NCBI GenBank assembly: GCA_025056835.1
Contig: JANWVS010000189.1
Coordinates: forward strand, 1-5,291
Length of the DNA: 5,291 nt
Direction of reading: 5' to 3'
Source: Gemmataceae bacterium
GTDB lineage: Bacteria; Planctomycetota; Planctomycetia; Gemmatales; Gemmataceae
The notes under the pieces are model-generated. The model was not told the DNA's origin and made no database searches. It was given only the letters and a program-made list of their open reading frames with translations. Position numbers and translations under genes: made by a program. Shown here piece after piece: positions 1 through 5,291 of the stretch; position 1 is the stretch's first letter, and every line of letters begins with the position of its first letter.

Positions 1-867
1 ATGAAGCGTCTCGTGATCCATCTCAGTGTAATCTCGATCGCCGGATTACTGGCAACCGGCCTGACCGGTTGCGGCAGAGAGGAAAAGAAAAAGTTCAAGG
101 AGGTCCTTCCCCCCACCCCATCCGGCGGCAGCAGCAGCGGCACCGATGTGGCGAAGGTCAAAATCAAGCCAGGGACCGGCGTTATCCACGGCAAGGTAAC
201 TTATGACGGCACCCCGCCGACACCGGATCCGTCGTTTCCCGCCAAGCTCAAGAACCATGCCGACAGCGCTTGCTGTGACGCCGCCGACGCCAAACCTTGG
301 GAAAAGACCGAACAAACCTGGCTAGTGGGCCCGAACAAGGAGGTGCGCAACGTGCTCATCTATTTGAATCCGCCGGAGGGAGCCGAATTCGAGGCCCCGC
401 CGGCCACGACCGACGCCGTGCTCGACCAACCCCACTGCGTATACATACCCCATGTGCTCGCCCTGACGCCAGGACAGAAGTTGGTGGTCAAGAATAGTGC
501 CACCGTCAATCACAACACCAAACTCAAGGGGGATCCGCGCATCAACGAAGATTTCGGGGCTACGATCGCGCCGGGCGGTTCGAAAACGGTGACACTCAAA
601 CCGCAGCGTCGCCCCTTGACCGCCTCGTGTGACTTTCACGGTTGGATGCAGGCCTACATTTGGGTGATGCCGCACCCGTACGTTGCCGTCACCGGCGAGG
701 ACGGTACCTATAAGATCGAAAATGTGCCTGAAGGGGAATTATCGTTGGTTGCCTGGCATGAAGGGGCGGGCGACGGCGGTTTCTTTTACGGTGGTGAGGC
801 GGGCACCAAGATCACCTTAGCTGCCGGTGAGAAGAGACAGATCGACCTGAAGGTTAAGGCCAAGTGA
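1..867 (+). CDS. Cupredoxin-like / carboxypeptidase-regulatory-like lipoprotein
   Basis: This is a predicted exported lipoprotein of 288 residues. Seen: a basic start (MKR), a hydrophobic stretch at 4-20 and a lipobox LTGC with Cys24 as the lipidation site, then a charged and Gly/Ser-rich linker (25-60) suited to a membrane tether. Residues 60-125 form a beta-rich segment (GKVTYDG) with an Ala-Cys-Cys-Asp at 90-93. Residues 145-225 look like a cupredoxin: PGQKLVVKNSATVNHN contains His171, and CDFHGWM (210-216) gives Cys210, His213 and Met216, the order of type-1 copper ligands. Residues 228-286 (TGEDGTYKIENVPEGELSLVAWHEG) match a carboxypeptidase-regulatory-like beta-sandwich. Known: similar proteins are common in Planctomycetota and are often auto-annotated as methylamine utilization or plastocyanin-like proteins. 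Inferred: a periplasmic or surface copper or electron-transfer protein, or one that keeps the fold without copper; substrate and partner are unknown. The window starts at the ATG, so upstream signals and alternative starts cannot be judged. The next gene overlaps its stop. Confidence 0.85.
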   Translation: MKRLVIHLSVISIAGLLATGLTGCGREEKKKFKEVLPPTPSGGSSSGTDVAKVKIKPGTGVIHGKVTYDGTPPTPDPSFPAKLKNHADSACCDAADAKPWEKTEQTWLVGPNKEVRNVLIYLNPPEGAEFEAPPATTDAVLDQPHCVYIPHVLALTPGQKLVVKNSATVNHNTKLKGDPRINEDFGATIAPGGSKTVTLKPQRRPLTASCDFHGWMQAYIWVMPHPYVAVTGEDGTYKIENVPEGELSLVAWHEGAGDGGFFYGGEAGTKITLAAGEKRQIDLKVKAK

Positions 868-1781
868 CTCCGACGCCGAATGGGGCCGACGCGGCAAACT
901 TCGGTCCCATCGTCATTTTTGGGGGCAGCGGCCAACTGGGCGGGGAACTTCGCAGGCTCTTGCCCCACGCGCTCGCGCCGAGCCGCTGCCAAGCCGATCT
1001 GACCCGGCCGGAGACGGTCGCTGCTTTCTTAAGTTCGGTACGCCCTGCGGTGGTGTGCAACGCCGCTGCGTACAACGCCGTTGACCGCGCTGAAACCGAA
1101 CCAGAGCTGGCCTACGCTGTCAACGCCGTTGGCGTCCGCGAGCTAGCGCTATGGTGTCGCCGGCTGGACGCTTTGCTCGTTCATTTCAGCACAAACTACA
1201 TTTTCGGGTGCGATGTCGAGCGCACCATTCCTTACCGCGAAACCGACCCGCCAGGGCCGCTGAACGTTTACGGCAGCAGCAAACTCGCTGGCGAAGAGGC
1301 GGTGCGGACATTGTGCCCTCGGCACCTCGTTGTCCGTACCTGCGGCCTTTTCCGCAGCCCTCCCTTTCGGACGGCGGCGCCCGTCAATTTCGGGGAACGC
1401 CTGGTCGCGGCTGCACGGCGCGGTGAACCGCTGCGGGTGGTCCACGATCAGATCTGCACGCCGACTTTGGTTGCTGACCTGGCGCAAGCCACCATCGCCC
1501 TGGTCGCTGCGGGTGCCCTCGGCTTGTGGCACTATACCAGCATCGGCGCCTGCTCCTGGTACGAGTTTGCTCGCGCCGTCTTGGCGGAAGCCGGCATTCC
1601 GAGCCGCGTCGAACCGATCACGACCGAGACGCTGGCGGCCCCCGCGCGTCGGCCTCGGTACAGCGTCCTGGATTGCTCGGCTTACGATCGCCTCGGATTG
1701 GTACCACGGCGGTCTTGGCGCGAGGCGCTGGCCTGGTGCTGGCGCGGCAACCGGGACGTCAGCTCAGACCGAACTTCTTGA
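864..1781 (+). CDS. rfbD: dTDP-4-dehydrorhamnose reductase (RmlD/RfbD family)
   Basis: A 305-residue extended short-chain dehydrogenase of the RmlD family, which reduces dTDP-4-dehydro-L-rhamnose to dTDP-L-rhamnose with NAD(P)H in the cytoplasm for cell-surface polysaccharide. Seen: Rossmann motif GGSGQLG (20-26), [13 protein letters not shown] (65-77), STNYIFG (109-115), catalytic YGSSK (136-140), the RTCGLF strand (158-163), DQICTPT (195-201) and RPRYSVLD (263-270). Length and motif order are normal for the family. The start is GTG at 864, overlapping the TGA of the lipoprotein gene as GTGA, with TAAGG four bases upstream, which suggests translational coupling. Oddities: the usual S-T-D-Y motif reads S-T-N-Y here, and no rmlA, rmlB or rmlC lies within view. 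The 3' end overlaps the convergent activator gene by 23 bp. It could act on a related nucleotide sugar, so the family is secure but the exact substrate is not. Confidence 0.88.
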   Translation: MTPTPNGADAANFGPIVIFGGSGQLGGELRRLLPHALAPSRCQADLTRPETVAAFLSSVRPAVVCNAAAYNAVDRAETEPELAYAVNAVGVRELALWCRRLDALLVHFSTNYIFGCDVERTIPYRETDPPGPLNVYGSSKLAGEEAVRTLCPRHLVVRTCGLFRSPPFRTAAPVNFGERLVAAARRGEPLRVVHDQICTPTLVADLAQATIALVAAGALGLWHYTSIGACSWYEFARAVLAEAGIPSRVEPITTETLAAPARRPRYSVLDCSAYDRLGLVPRRSWREALAWCWRGNRDVSSDRTS

Positions 1782-4761
1782 GGCGGCTGACCAAGGTACT
1801 CCGGGCAACGCCCAACACGCGAGCGGCCTCCGCCTTGTTGCCGGAGGCAGCTGCCAAAACGCGGACCAACTCGTCGCGCTCTTGGCGTTCGCGTTCGCTG
1901 CGCAACGAAGCATACCGCCGCGCAAGGCCCAACGGCGCGTCGACGTGGTTGCCCGCCAACGAAACCGTGTCGGCGGCCTGAACCACCACATCTCTCGGTC
2001 GGGAAACATGGTCCGCGAACAACTCCGGCGGCAGCTCGTGCAGCGTGATGGTGCGCCCTTCGCAGACGACCACGGCGCGCTCAATCACGTTTTCCAGCTG
2101 CCGAATGTTGCCGGGCCATGAATACGACTTAAACAAGGCAAGCACCTCGTCGTCTATCTCCACGACCGGTTTGCGACAACGCTGGGCCGATAGCCGGACA
2201 AAATGCGTGGCGAGTTCCGCGATATCGTCAGTTCGTTCCCGCAAAGGGGGCACGCGGATGGGGAAGACGTTGAGGCGGTAAAAGAGGTCTTCGCGGAAGC
2301 GTCCCTGGCGAATCAGCGCTTCCAGGTCTTGGTGCGTAGCGGCCAAAATGCGCACATCGACCACGACTGGTTCCGCAGCCCCTACGCGCTCGATCGTCCG
2401 CTCTTGCAACACGCGCAACAGCTTGGTCTGCACTTCGAGGGAAATGTCGCCGATTTCGTCGAGGAACAGTGTCCCGCCGTTGGCAAGTTCGAAGCGCCCC
2501 ACTTTGTCGCGATGCGCCCCGGTGAAGGCGCCTTTGACATGGCCGAACAACTCGCTCTCCAGCAAACTCGGCGACAAGGCAGCGCAATGGACCTTGACGT
2601 ACGGCTTGGCGGCGCGGCTGCTGAGTTCATGGACCGCGCGAGCCAGCAACTCCTTGCCCGTACCGCTTTCGCCGCGCAGTAGCACCACGGCATCCGTGGC
2701 CGCCACCTTGCGAACCAACGCCAAAAGCTGCTGCATTTCGGCGCTGCTGCCGACGATGCCCGCCGGTGGTGCGATCGATTTGTCGGACGGGGCGGAGGCC
2801 AGGGGGGGCGTCAGACCGACGGCGGCGCTGGGCACCTCCTGTCGGCGCAATTGACTTTGCAGCGAGAGGATGCGGCGCTGCTGTTCGCCGATCTTTTGCA
2901 CTTTCGCCTGGAGTTCGCGATTGAGCTGCTCGATGGTTCGATGGCCCGCGGCGCTGTCGAGCGCCAGTGCTGTGATTTGTGCGAAGGCCGCCAGCAACTG
3001 CATCTCTTCGGTGCGATACGGCGTCGCTTTGGGTCCCAGGATCAGAATGGCGAGAAGGCGGTCTTCCTGAAGGACGGGTTGCGCGATGGCTCCGCCCAAG
3101 AACTGAAGTTGCCGGTGCGCTGCGGTGGCGGTCCAGCCCAGGGATGCGGTCACGAATGGTTTGCCGGTGTGCAGCGCGTCGATCAGAGGAAAGCCTGGTG
3201 CCAGATCGGCCAACGGCGGCGGCTGGCCGATGGCGCCGGCCAACCGGTAGACTCCCGAGTCTTCGTCGCGCAGGTAAACTGCTCCACGCTCGACGCCCAA
3301 TAAGTCGCTGGTCGCTTGCAGCAGTTTTTGGGCCAGTGCCGGGGGATCGACGAGTTGTTCCACCGCCTCGCTAAGTCGTTGCAACGTGCGATCCAACTGC
3401 GTCTTGTTGCGGGACAGCCGCCGATCCAGCGCCCGGGTCAACCGCGAGCGGAACACGTCCACGACCAACATCAGCAACAAGGCGGTGGTGCTGACCGTCA
3501 ACACCTCGGCGATGCTCGTTCCCGTCAGCACGCGACTGAAGATTACGGCACCGACGAAGTAATAAACCACCACTGCAAGGAAGCTGACCAGGAAGTATCC
3601 CACGCTGGAACTGATGATCTTGTCCAGCTCCATCAAGCGATAGCGCGTAATCGCCACGGCGAAGGCCACGGTAAAGCAAACCGAGACTGCGAACATCGGC
3701 CAAGTGGCGCCCCCCGCACTAAACGCGTCGGGATCGAGCCAAGCGAGTAAGACGGAATACGAGATCGGCACCAGCGCCAAGACGGCCGCGAAGAAGATCC
3801 ACTTCACCTGGTTCTTTTCGGTGGAATCCGACACCGTTCGCCAACTGTGCAAAAGGGCGGCAACGCTCAACAGGTACCAAACCGCTGCAACTCCAAAGTA
3901 AACGAAGATGGTCGTCAGTAGAGGACCGTAGTACGCGGCGGCAGAGGGATCTTGGTTCCGTTCAGCGGCGCGCAGGAGCAGGTACTCAGCGATCATCGCC
4001 GCAAGAAAGACCGCGGGCACACCGTACACGGCAGCTGCCGTAATCCACGGATGTCGTTGCTGAAATGGCTTGGGCCGCGGAAAACTCAAGTTGAAGTGGA
4101 GGTTCACCGCGGGCAGCATCACCGCGCATACCATGAAGACGAGAAGCATCCAGGGAATCGTCGCGATGTTGGTCCAGTGATACCCTCCCAAGTAGGCTCC
4201 CAGCGTCACCACGCACAATACATAAAACCGTGTCGCTGCCGGATCGTAGGGGCGTTTCCAAAAGACAAGGCCTCCTACCGCAAAAAGGCACGCCTTTAGA
4301 GCGAACCAGAGCAAAGAAGGTATCTGTTCGTCAAATGGGATATTTCCCAAAACGCACCAAGCGGTTGCGCAAGGTGTTCCGCCTTGTTGATCGCTGAGCC
4401 AAATCTTGATCAAATCATCTTCGCGCTCGCCGTTGACACGTTCCCGCTTAGCCCAACTGGGGTAAACATCCGCCAGAGCACCCTCAGTCGGCCTCAAACG
4501 GTTAATTTCCGCTGGCGCCTTTAAGACGTGAACCCATGTTTCGATTCGCGTCAGGGGGCCGATTCTTGCAATATACGCTCGATCAGGTATCTTTCCTTCG
4601 ACATAGTGCAGTCGGCTCGTATCGCGAAGCTGCGTGCTGAAGGCCGTGCGTAAACCGAGGTCTGGAAGGATTTGCACCCATATCAGGATCGCCAACGCAT
4701 AGGCCAGAATGACAAGTCCCGGGATGAGAAACAACAAACGGCGGACTAAAAGGCGGTTCAT
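1759..4761 (-). CDS. Membrane-bound GAF-AAA+-Fis sigma-54-dependent transcriptional activator
   Basis: A bacterial enhancer-binding protein of 1000 residues (numbered from ATG 4761) that should use ATP hydrolysis to open promoters held by sigma-54 RNA polymerase. Seen, in order: a membrane segment at 5-28; a roughly 118-residue probable extracytoplasmic loop to 146; about nine more hydrophobic segments between 147 and 437; [11 protein letters not shown] (373-383), a motif seen in membrane sensor kinases; a GAF domain (about 470-604); a coiled coil (607-642); an AAA+ domain (667-907) with Walker A GESGTGKE (697-704), sigma-54 contact loop GAFTGA (744-749), Walker [12 protein letters not shown] (762-772) and [10 protein letters not shown] (882-891); and a Fis-type helix-turn-helix (962-997). 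All catalytic motifs are intact. There is no receiver or histidine kinase domain, so it looks like a one-component membrane sensor. Start choice: the frame continues upstream to TTG 4815 (18 extra polar residues); ATG 4761 is preferred because the membrane segment follows at once, but no strong Shine-Dalgarno decides it. Divergent from the sigma-54-promoted hydrolase gene. Confidence 0.9.
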   Translation of the reverse strand: MNRLLVRRLLFLIPGLVILAYALAILIWVQILPDLGLRTAFSTQLRDTSRLHYVEGKIPDRAYIARIGPLTRIETWVHVLKAPAEINRLRPTEGALADVYPSWAKRERVNGEREDDLIKIWLSDQQGGTPCATAWCVLGNIPFDEQIPSLLWFALKACLFAVGGLVFWKRPYDPAATRFYVLCVVTLGAYLGGYHWTNIATIPWMLLVFMVCAVMLPAVNLHFNLSFPRPKPFQQRHPWITAAAVYGVPAVFLAAMIAEYLLLRAAERNQDPSAAAYYGPLLTTIFVYFGVAAVWYLLSVAALLHSWRTVSDSTEKNQVKWIFFAAVLALVPISYSVLLAWLDPDAFSAGGATWPMFAVSVCFTVAFAVAITRYRLMELDKIISSSVGYFLVSFLAVVVYYFVGAVIFSRVLTGTSIAEVLTVSTTALLLMLVVDVFRSRLTRALDRRLSRNKTQLDRTLQRLSEAVEQLVDPPALAQKLLQATSDLLGVERGAVYLRDEDSGVYRLAGAIGQPPPLADLAPGFPLIDALHTGKPFVTASLGWTATAAHRQLQFLGGAIAQPVLQEDRLLAILILGPKATPYRTEEMQLLAAFAQITALALDSAAGHRTIEQLNRELQAKVQKIGEQQRRILSLQSQLRRQEVPSAAVGLTPPLASAPSDKSIAPPAGIVGSSAEMQQLLALVRKVAATDAVVLLRGESGTGKELLARAVHELSSRAAKPYVKVHCAALSPSLLESELFGHVKGAFTGAHRDKVGRFELANGGTLFLDEIGDISLEVQTKLLRVLQERTIERVGAAEPVVVDVRILAATHQDLEALIRQGRFREDLFYRLNVFPIRVPPLRERTDDIAELATHFVRLSAQRCRKPVVEIDDEVLALFKSYSWPGNIRQLENVIERAVVVCEGRTITLHELPPELFADHVSRPRDVVVQAADTVSLAGNHVDAPLGLARRYASLRSERERQERDELVRVLAAASGNKAEAARVLGVARSTLVSRLKKFGLS

Positions 4762-4768
4762 AGTGGCG

Positions 4769-4785
4769 ATCTCGAGCGCCGAGAT
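4769..4785 (-). other. Possible leader hairpin before the activator ATG
   Basis: A six-base inverted repeat, ATCTCG and CGAGAT with a five-base loop, lies seven bases upstream of the ATG at 4761. In the minus-strand transcript the 3' arm contains the only GAG-like sequence that could serve as a Shine-Dalgarno, so folding could limit initiation. If translation really begins at TTG 4815, this is coding sequence and the hairpin has less meaning. The stem is short and may be chance. Confidence 0.25.
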
Positions 4786-4826
4786 TTCGTCAGGCTTTGC
4801 TGACGCCTGAAACAAACCGGTTCTCG

Positions 4827-4845
4827 GCGCCGAACTAGCGCCGAA
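4827..4845. repeat. Tandem GCGCCGAA pair in activator 5' leader
   Basis: GCGCCGAA occurs at 4827-4834 and 4838-4845, eleven bases apart start to start, about one helical turn. The first copy overlaps a perfect ten-base palindrome TCGGCGCCGA (4824-4833), and a third shorter copy GCGCCGA lies at 4776-4782. The pair falls just downstream of the start point predicted from the TATAAT box, where a repressor or autoregulatory operator could sit. That role is inference; only the repeat itself is observed. Confidence 0.4.
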
Positions 4846-4854
4846 TATTCGTCA

Positions 4855-4883
4855 ATTATAGAACGCACGGCGTGATCGGCCAA
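4855..4883 (-). promoter_or_regulatory. Housekeeping (sigma-70-type) promoter for the activator gene
   Basis: Read on the minus strand, TTGGCC (4883-4878) matches the -35 consensus at four of six positions, followed by a 17-base spacer and a perfect TATAAT (4860-4855). Transcription should start near 4848, giving a leader of roughly 87 bases to ATG 4761 or about 33 to TTG 4815. Enhancer-binding protein genes are often expressed from such promoters at a low steady level. Sequence match and position both support it; no transcript data are available. Confidence 0.6.
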
Positions 4884-4885
4884 TC

Positions 4886-4906
4886 TTTACGGGAACTAAC
4901 TCGTTT
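4886..4906. repeat. Imperfect direct repeat, copy 1 (intergenic)
   Basis: TTTACGGGAA, three bases, then ACTCGTTT. The same two blocks, separated by two bases instead of three, recur at 5060-5079 inside the hydrolase gene. This copy lies about 90-110 bases upstream of the predicted sigma-54 start point, a usual distance for an enhancer site, and immediately upstream of the activator's -35 box. Function unknown. Confidence 0.4.
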
Positions 4907-4910
4907 TCGT

Positions 4911-4931
4911 CAACGGTAAACGTAGCCGTTG
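4911..4931. promoter_or_regulatory. Candidate upstream activator site (dyad CAACGG-9-CCGTTG)
   Basis: A perfect six-base inverted repeat with a nine-base spacer, centred at 4921, about 74 bases upstream of the sigma-54 start point predicted near 4995. Fis-type helix-turn-helix dimers of sigma-54 activators bind dyads of this size at such distances. Its left part AACGGTAAACGTAG (4912-4925) is repeated at 4985-4998 with one mismatch. Assignment to the adjacent activator is inference. Confidence 0.4.
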
Positions 4932-4939
4932 TAAAGACA

Positions 4940-4956
4940 TCGAACTTCGTCTTCGA
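4940..4956. repeat. Short inverted repeat TCGAA-7-TTCGA
   Basis: A five-base inverted repeat centred at 4948, between the candidate activator dyad and the -24 element of the sigma-54 promoter. It could be a second protein-binding site or chance; the arms are short, so this is reported as structure only. Confidence 0.25.
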
Positions 4957-4967
4957 CTTTTCTGGCC

Positions 4968-4984
4968 TTGGCACGTGGATTGCG
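4968..4984 (+). promoter_or_regulatory. Sigma-54 (-24/-12) promoter for the alpha/beta-hydrolase gene
   Basis: TTGGCACG (4968-4975), four bases, then TTGC (4980-4983) and G. This matches the sigma-54 consensus YTGGCACG-N4-TTGCW at every position except the last. The invariant GG (4970-4971) and GC (4982-4983) are separated by exactly ten bases. Transcription should start near 4995, about 44 bases before the GTG start of the downstream gene. The strength of match, correct orientation and presence of a sigma-54 activator gene next door support each other. Confidence 0.85.
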
Positions 4985-4998
4985 AACGGTTAACGTAG
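4985..4998. repeat. 14-bp direct repeat, copy 2, over the predicted start point
   Basis: AACGGTTAACGTAG differs in one base from AACGGTAAACGTAG at 4912-4925. The two copies are 73 bases apart, close to seven helical turns, so a bound protein would face the same side. This copy begins right after the -12 element and covers the predicted transcription start, so occupancy could block transcription. Role inferred from position only. Confidence 0.5.
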
Positions 4999-5026
4999 TT
5001 GCTTGTGTTGTTCGTCGGCAACGGAA

Positions 5027-5031
5027 AGAGG
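5027..5031 (+). promoter_or_regulatory. Ribosome binding site deciding a GTG start
   Basis: AGAGG within a purine-rich run (GGAAAGAGG) ends seven bases before the GTG at 5039. It is the best Shine-Dalgarno in the window and supports GTG 5039 over the other in-frame option, TTG at 5003, which has no such site. Confidence 0.7.
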
Positions 5032-5038
5032 CAAGAGT

Positions 5039-5291
5039 GTGCTAGTCACAGAAAACTGGTTTACGGGAAGTACTCGTTTCCTTGCCGGAGAACCTGTCAG
5101 CTCCGGCTATGCCCAATTGACTAACTATACAGCCGAATACTTCGAATGGGGTGACGGTCCGCCCTTGGTGATCGTGCCTGGTATGGCCGGGGGGGTGGGA
5201 TTAGTCGGCCGATTGGCGAAGTTGTTGGCCAATTCTTACCGGGTCGTCACTTATCAGCTTCGTGGCGAGGACAATTGGTTTGCGTTACGTC
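5039..5291 (+). CDS. Alpha/beta-hydrolase-like protein, N-terminal part (cut by window end)
   Basis: An open frame runs from GTG 5039 to the window edge, giving 84 residues and no stop. Seen: a leading region with Y-F-E-W-G-D-G-P-P (34-42), strand PLVIVPGMAGG (42-52), which resembles the strand and oxyanion-hole turn of alpha/beta hydrolases, then a helix GRLAKLLAN (57-65) and RVVTYQLRGEDN (68-79), which matches the usual strand and R-G turn. The nucleophile elbow, acid and histidine lie beyond the window, so catalysis cannot be judged. There is no signal peptide, so it is probably cytoplasmic. The residues after the R-G turn are E-D-N rather than the common H-G. It sits under a near-consensus sigma-54 promoter and a strong ribosome site, divergent from the activator gene, so it is probably the first gene of a regulated unit. 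Substrate unknown; lipase, esterase, haloperoxidase-like and acyltransferase roles are all open. Confidence 0.75.
   Translation, partial: MLVTENWFTGSTRFLAGEPVSSGYAQLTNYTAEYFEWGDGPPLVIVPGMAGGVGLVGRLAKLLANSYRVVTYQLRGEDNWFALR
5060..5079. repeat. Imperfect direct repeat, copy 2 (inside hydrolase gene)
   Basis: TTTACGGGAA, two bases, then ACTCGTTT, encoding residues 8-14 of the hydrolase. It copies the intergenic element at 4886-4906 with one base fewer between blocks. It may mark a second binding site downstream of the promoter, an old local duplication, or coincidence. Confidence 0.35.

Noticed and set aside
322..675. 117-codon minus-strand frame inside the lipoprotein gene
   Set aside because: Antisense to a gene with a clear lipobox and cupredoxin motif; no independent support.
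1826..1848. GC-rich hairpin (GCCTCCG / CGGAGGC, nine-base loop) 45 bases after the rfbD stop
   Set aside because: No T-run follows on the plus strand and it lies inside the activator's helix-turn-helix codons, so it is not supported as a terminator.
1330..2121. 263-codon plus-strand open frame spanning the rfbD/activator junction
   Set aside because: It lies out of frame in rfbD and antisense to the activator HTH, both of which have clear family motifs; the translation is rich in Arg, Ser and Ala with no recognisable domain. It is a shadow of GC-rich coding DNA.
2203..2682. 159-codon plus-strand open frame antisense to the AAA+ domain
   Set aside because: Mirror-frame shadow of the strongly conserved AAA+ coding sequence; no ribosome site or domain. 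The same applies to the plus-strand frames at 2348-2854, 2851-3303, 2979-3374, 3316-3750 and 3952-4299.
4862..4990. 43-codon plus-strand open stretch across the control region ending at TAA 4991
   Set aside because: No ATG, GTG or TTG start with a ribosome site, and it runs across the sigma-54 promoter; treated as chance.
5003..5005. TTG as an alternative start of the hydrolase
   Set aside because: In frame but lacks a Shine-Dalgarno and lies only about eight bases after the predicted transcript start; GTG 5039 has AGAGG at the right distance.
4998..5022. Inverted repeat GTTGC / GCAAC in the hydrolase leader
   Set aside because: Five-base stem with a fifteen-base loop; too weak to call a regulatory structure.

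Overview
The window looks like chromosomal DNA from a moderately GC-rich bacterium, most probably a planctomycete. The main pointer is the first gene, a lipoprotein that joins a cupredoxin-like fold (CDFHGWM motif) to a carboxypeptidase-regulatory-like C-terminus, a combination I associate with Planctomycetota. GTG starts and a large membrane-anchored sigma-54 activator fit but do not prove this. The assignment is inference from protein style, not from a marker gene.

Layout: (1) 1-867, plus strand, the secreted cupredoxin-type lipoprotein; the window begins exactly at its ATG, so its promoter is not visible. (2) 864-1781, plus strand, a dTDP-4-dehydrorhamnose reductase (RfbD/RmlD family) that starts on a GTG overlapping the previous stop codon, so the two are probably translationally coupled. 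(3) 1759-4761, minus strand, a 1000-residue transmembrane sigma-54-dependent activator (about ten membrane segments, GAF, coiled coil, AAA+ with GAFTGA, Fis-type helix-turn-helix). Its 3' end overlaps the 3' end of rfbD by 23 bp, tail to tail. (4) 4762-5038, a 277-bp divergent control region. (5) 5039-5291, plus strand, the first 84 codons of an alpha/beta-hydrolase-like protein, cut by the window end.

The control region is the most informative part. On the minus strand it has a housekeeping-type promoter (TTGGCC-17-TATAAT) reading into the activator gene. On the plus strand it has an almost perfect sigma-54 promoter (TTGGCACG-4-TTGC) reading into the hydrolase gene, whose GTG start has a good Shine-Dalgarno. 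A 14-bp element occurs twice, 73 bp apart, once upstream and once over the predicted transcription start; the upstream copy lies in a CAACGG/CCGTTG dyad. The simplest model is a self-contained regulatory pair: a membrane sensor that is itself a sigma-54 activator is made constitutively and switches on the divergent hydrolase gene (and whatever follows it). The direct link between activator and promoter is inferred from proximity and promoter class. No tRNA, rRNA, CRISPR, insertion sequence or phage feature was seen.
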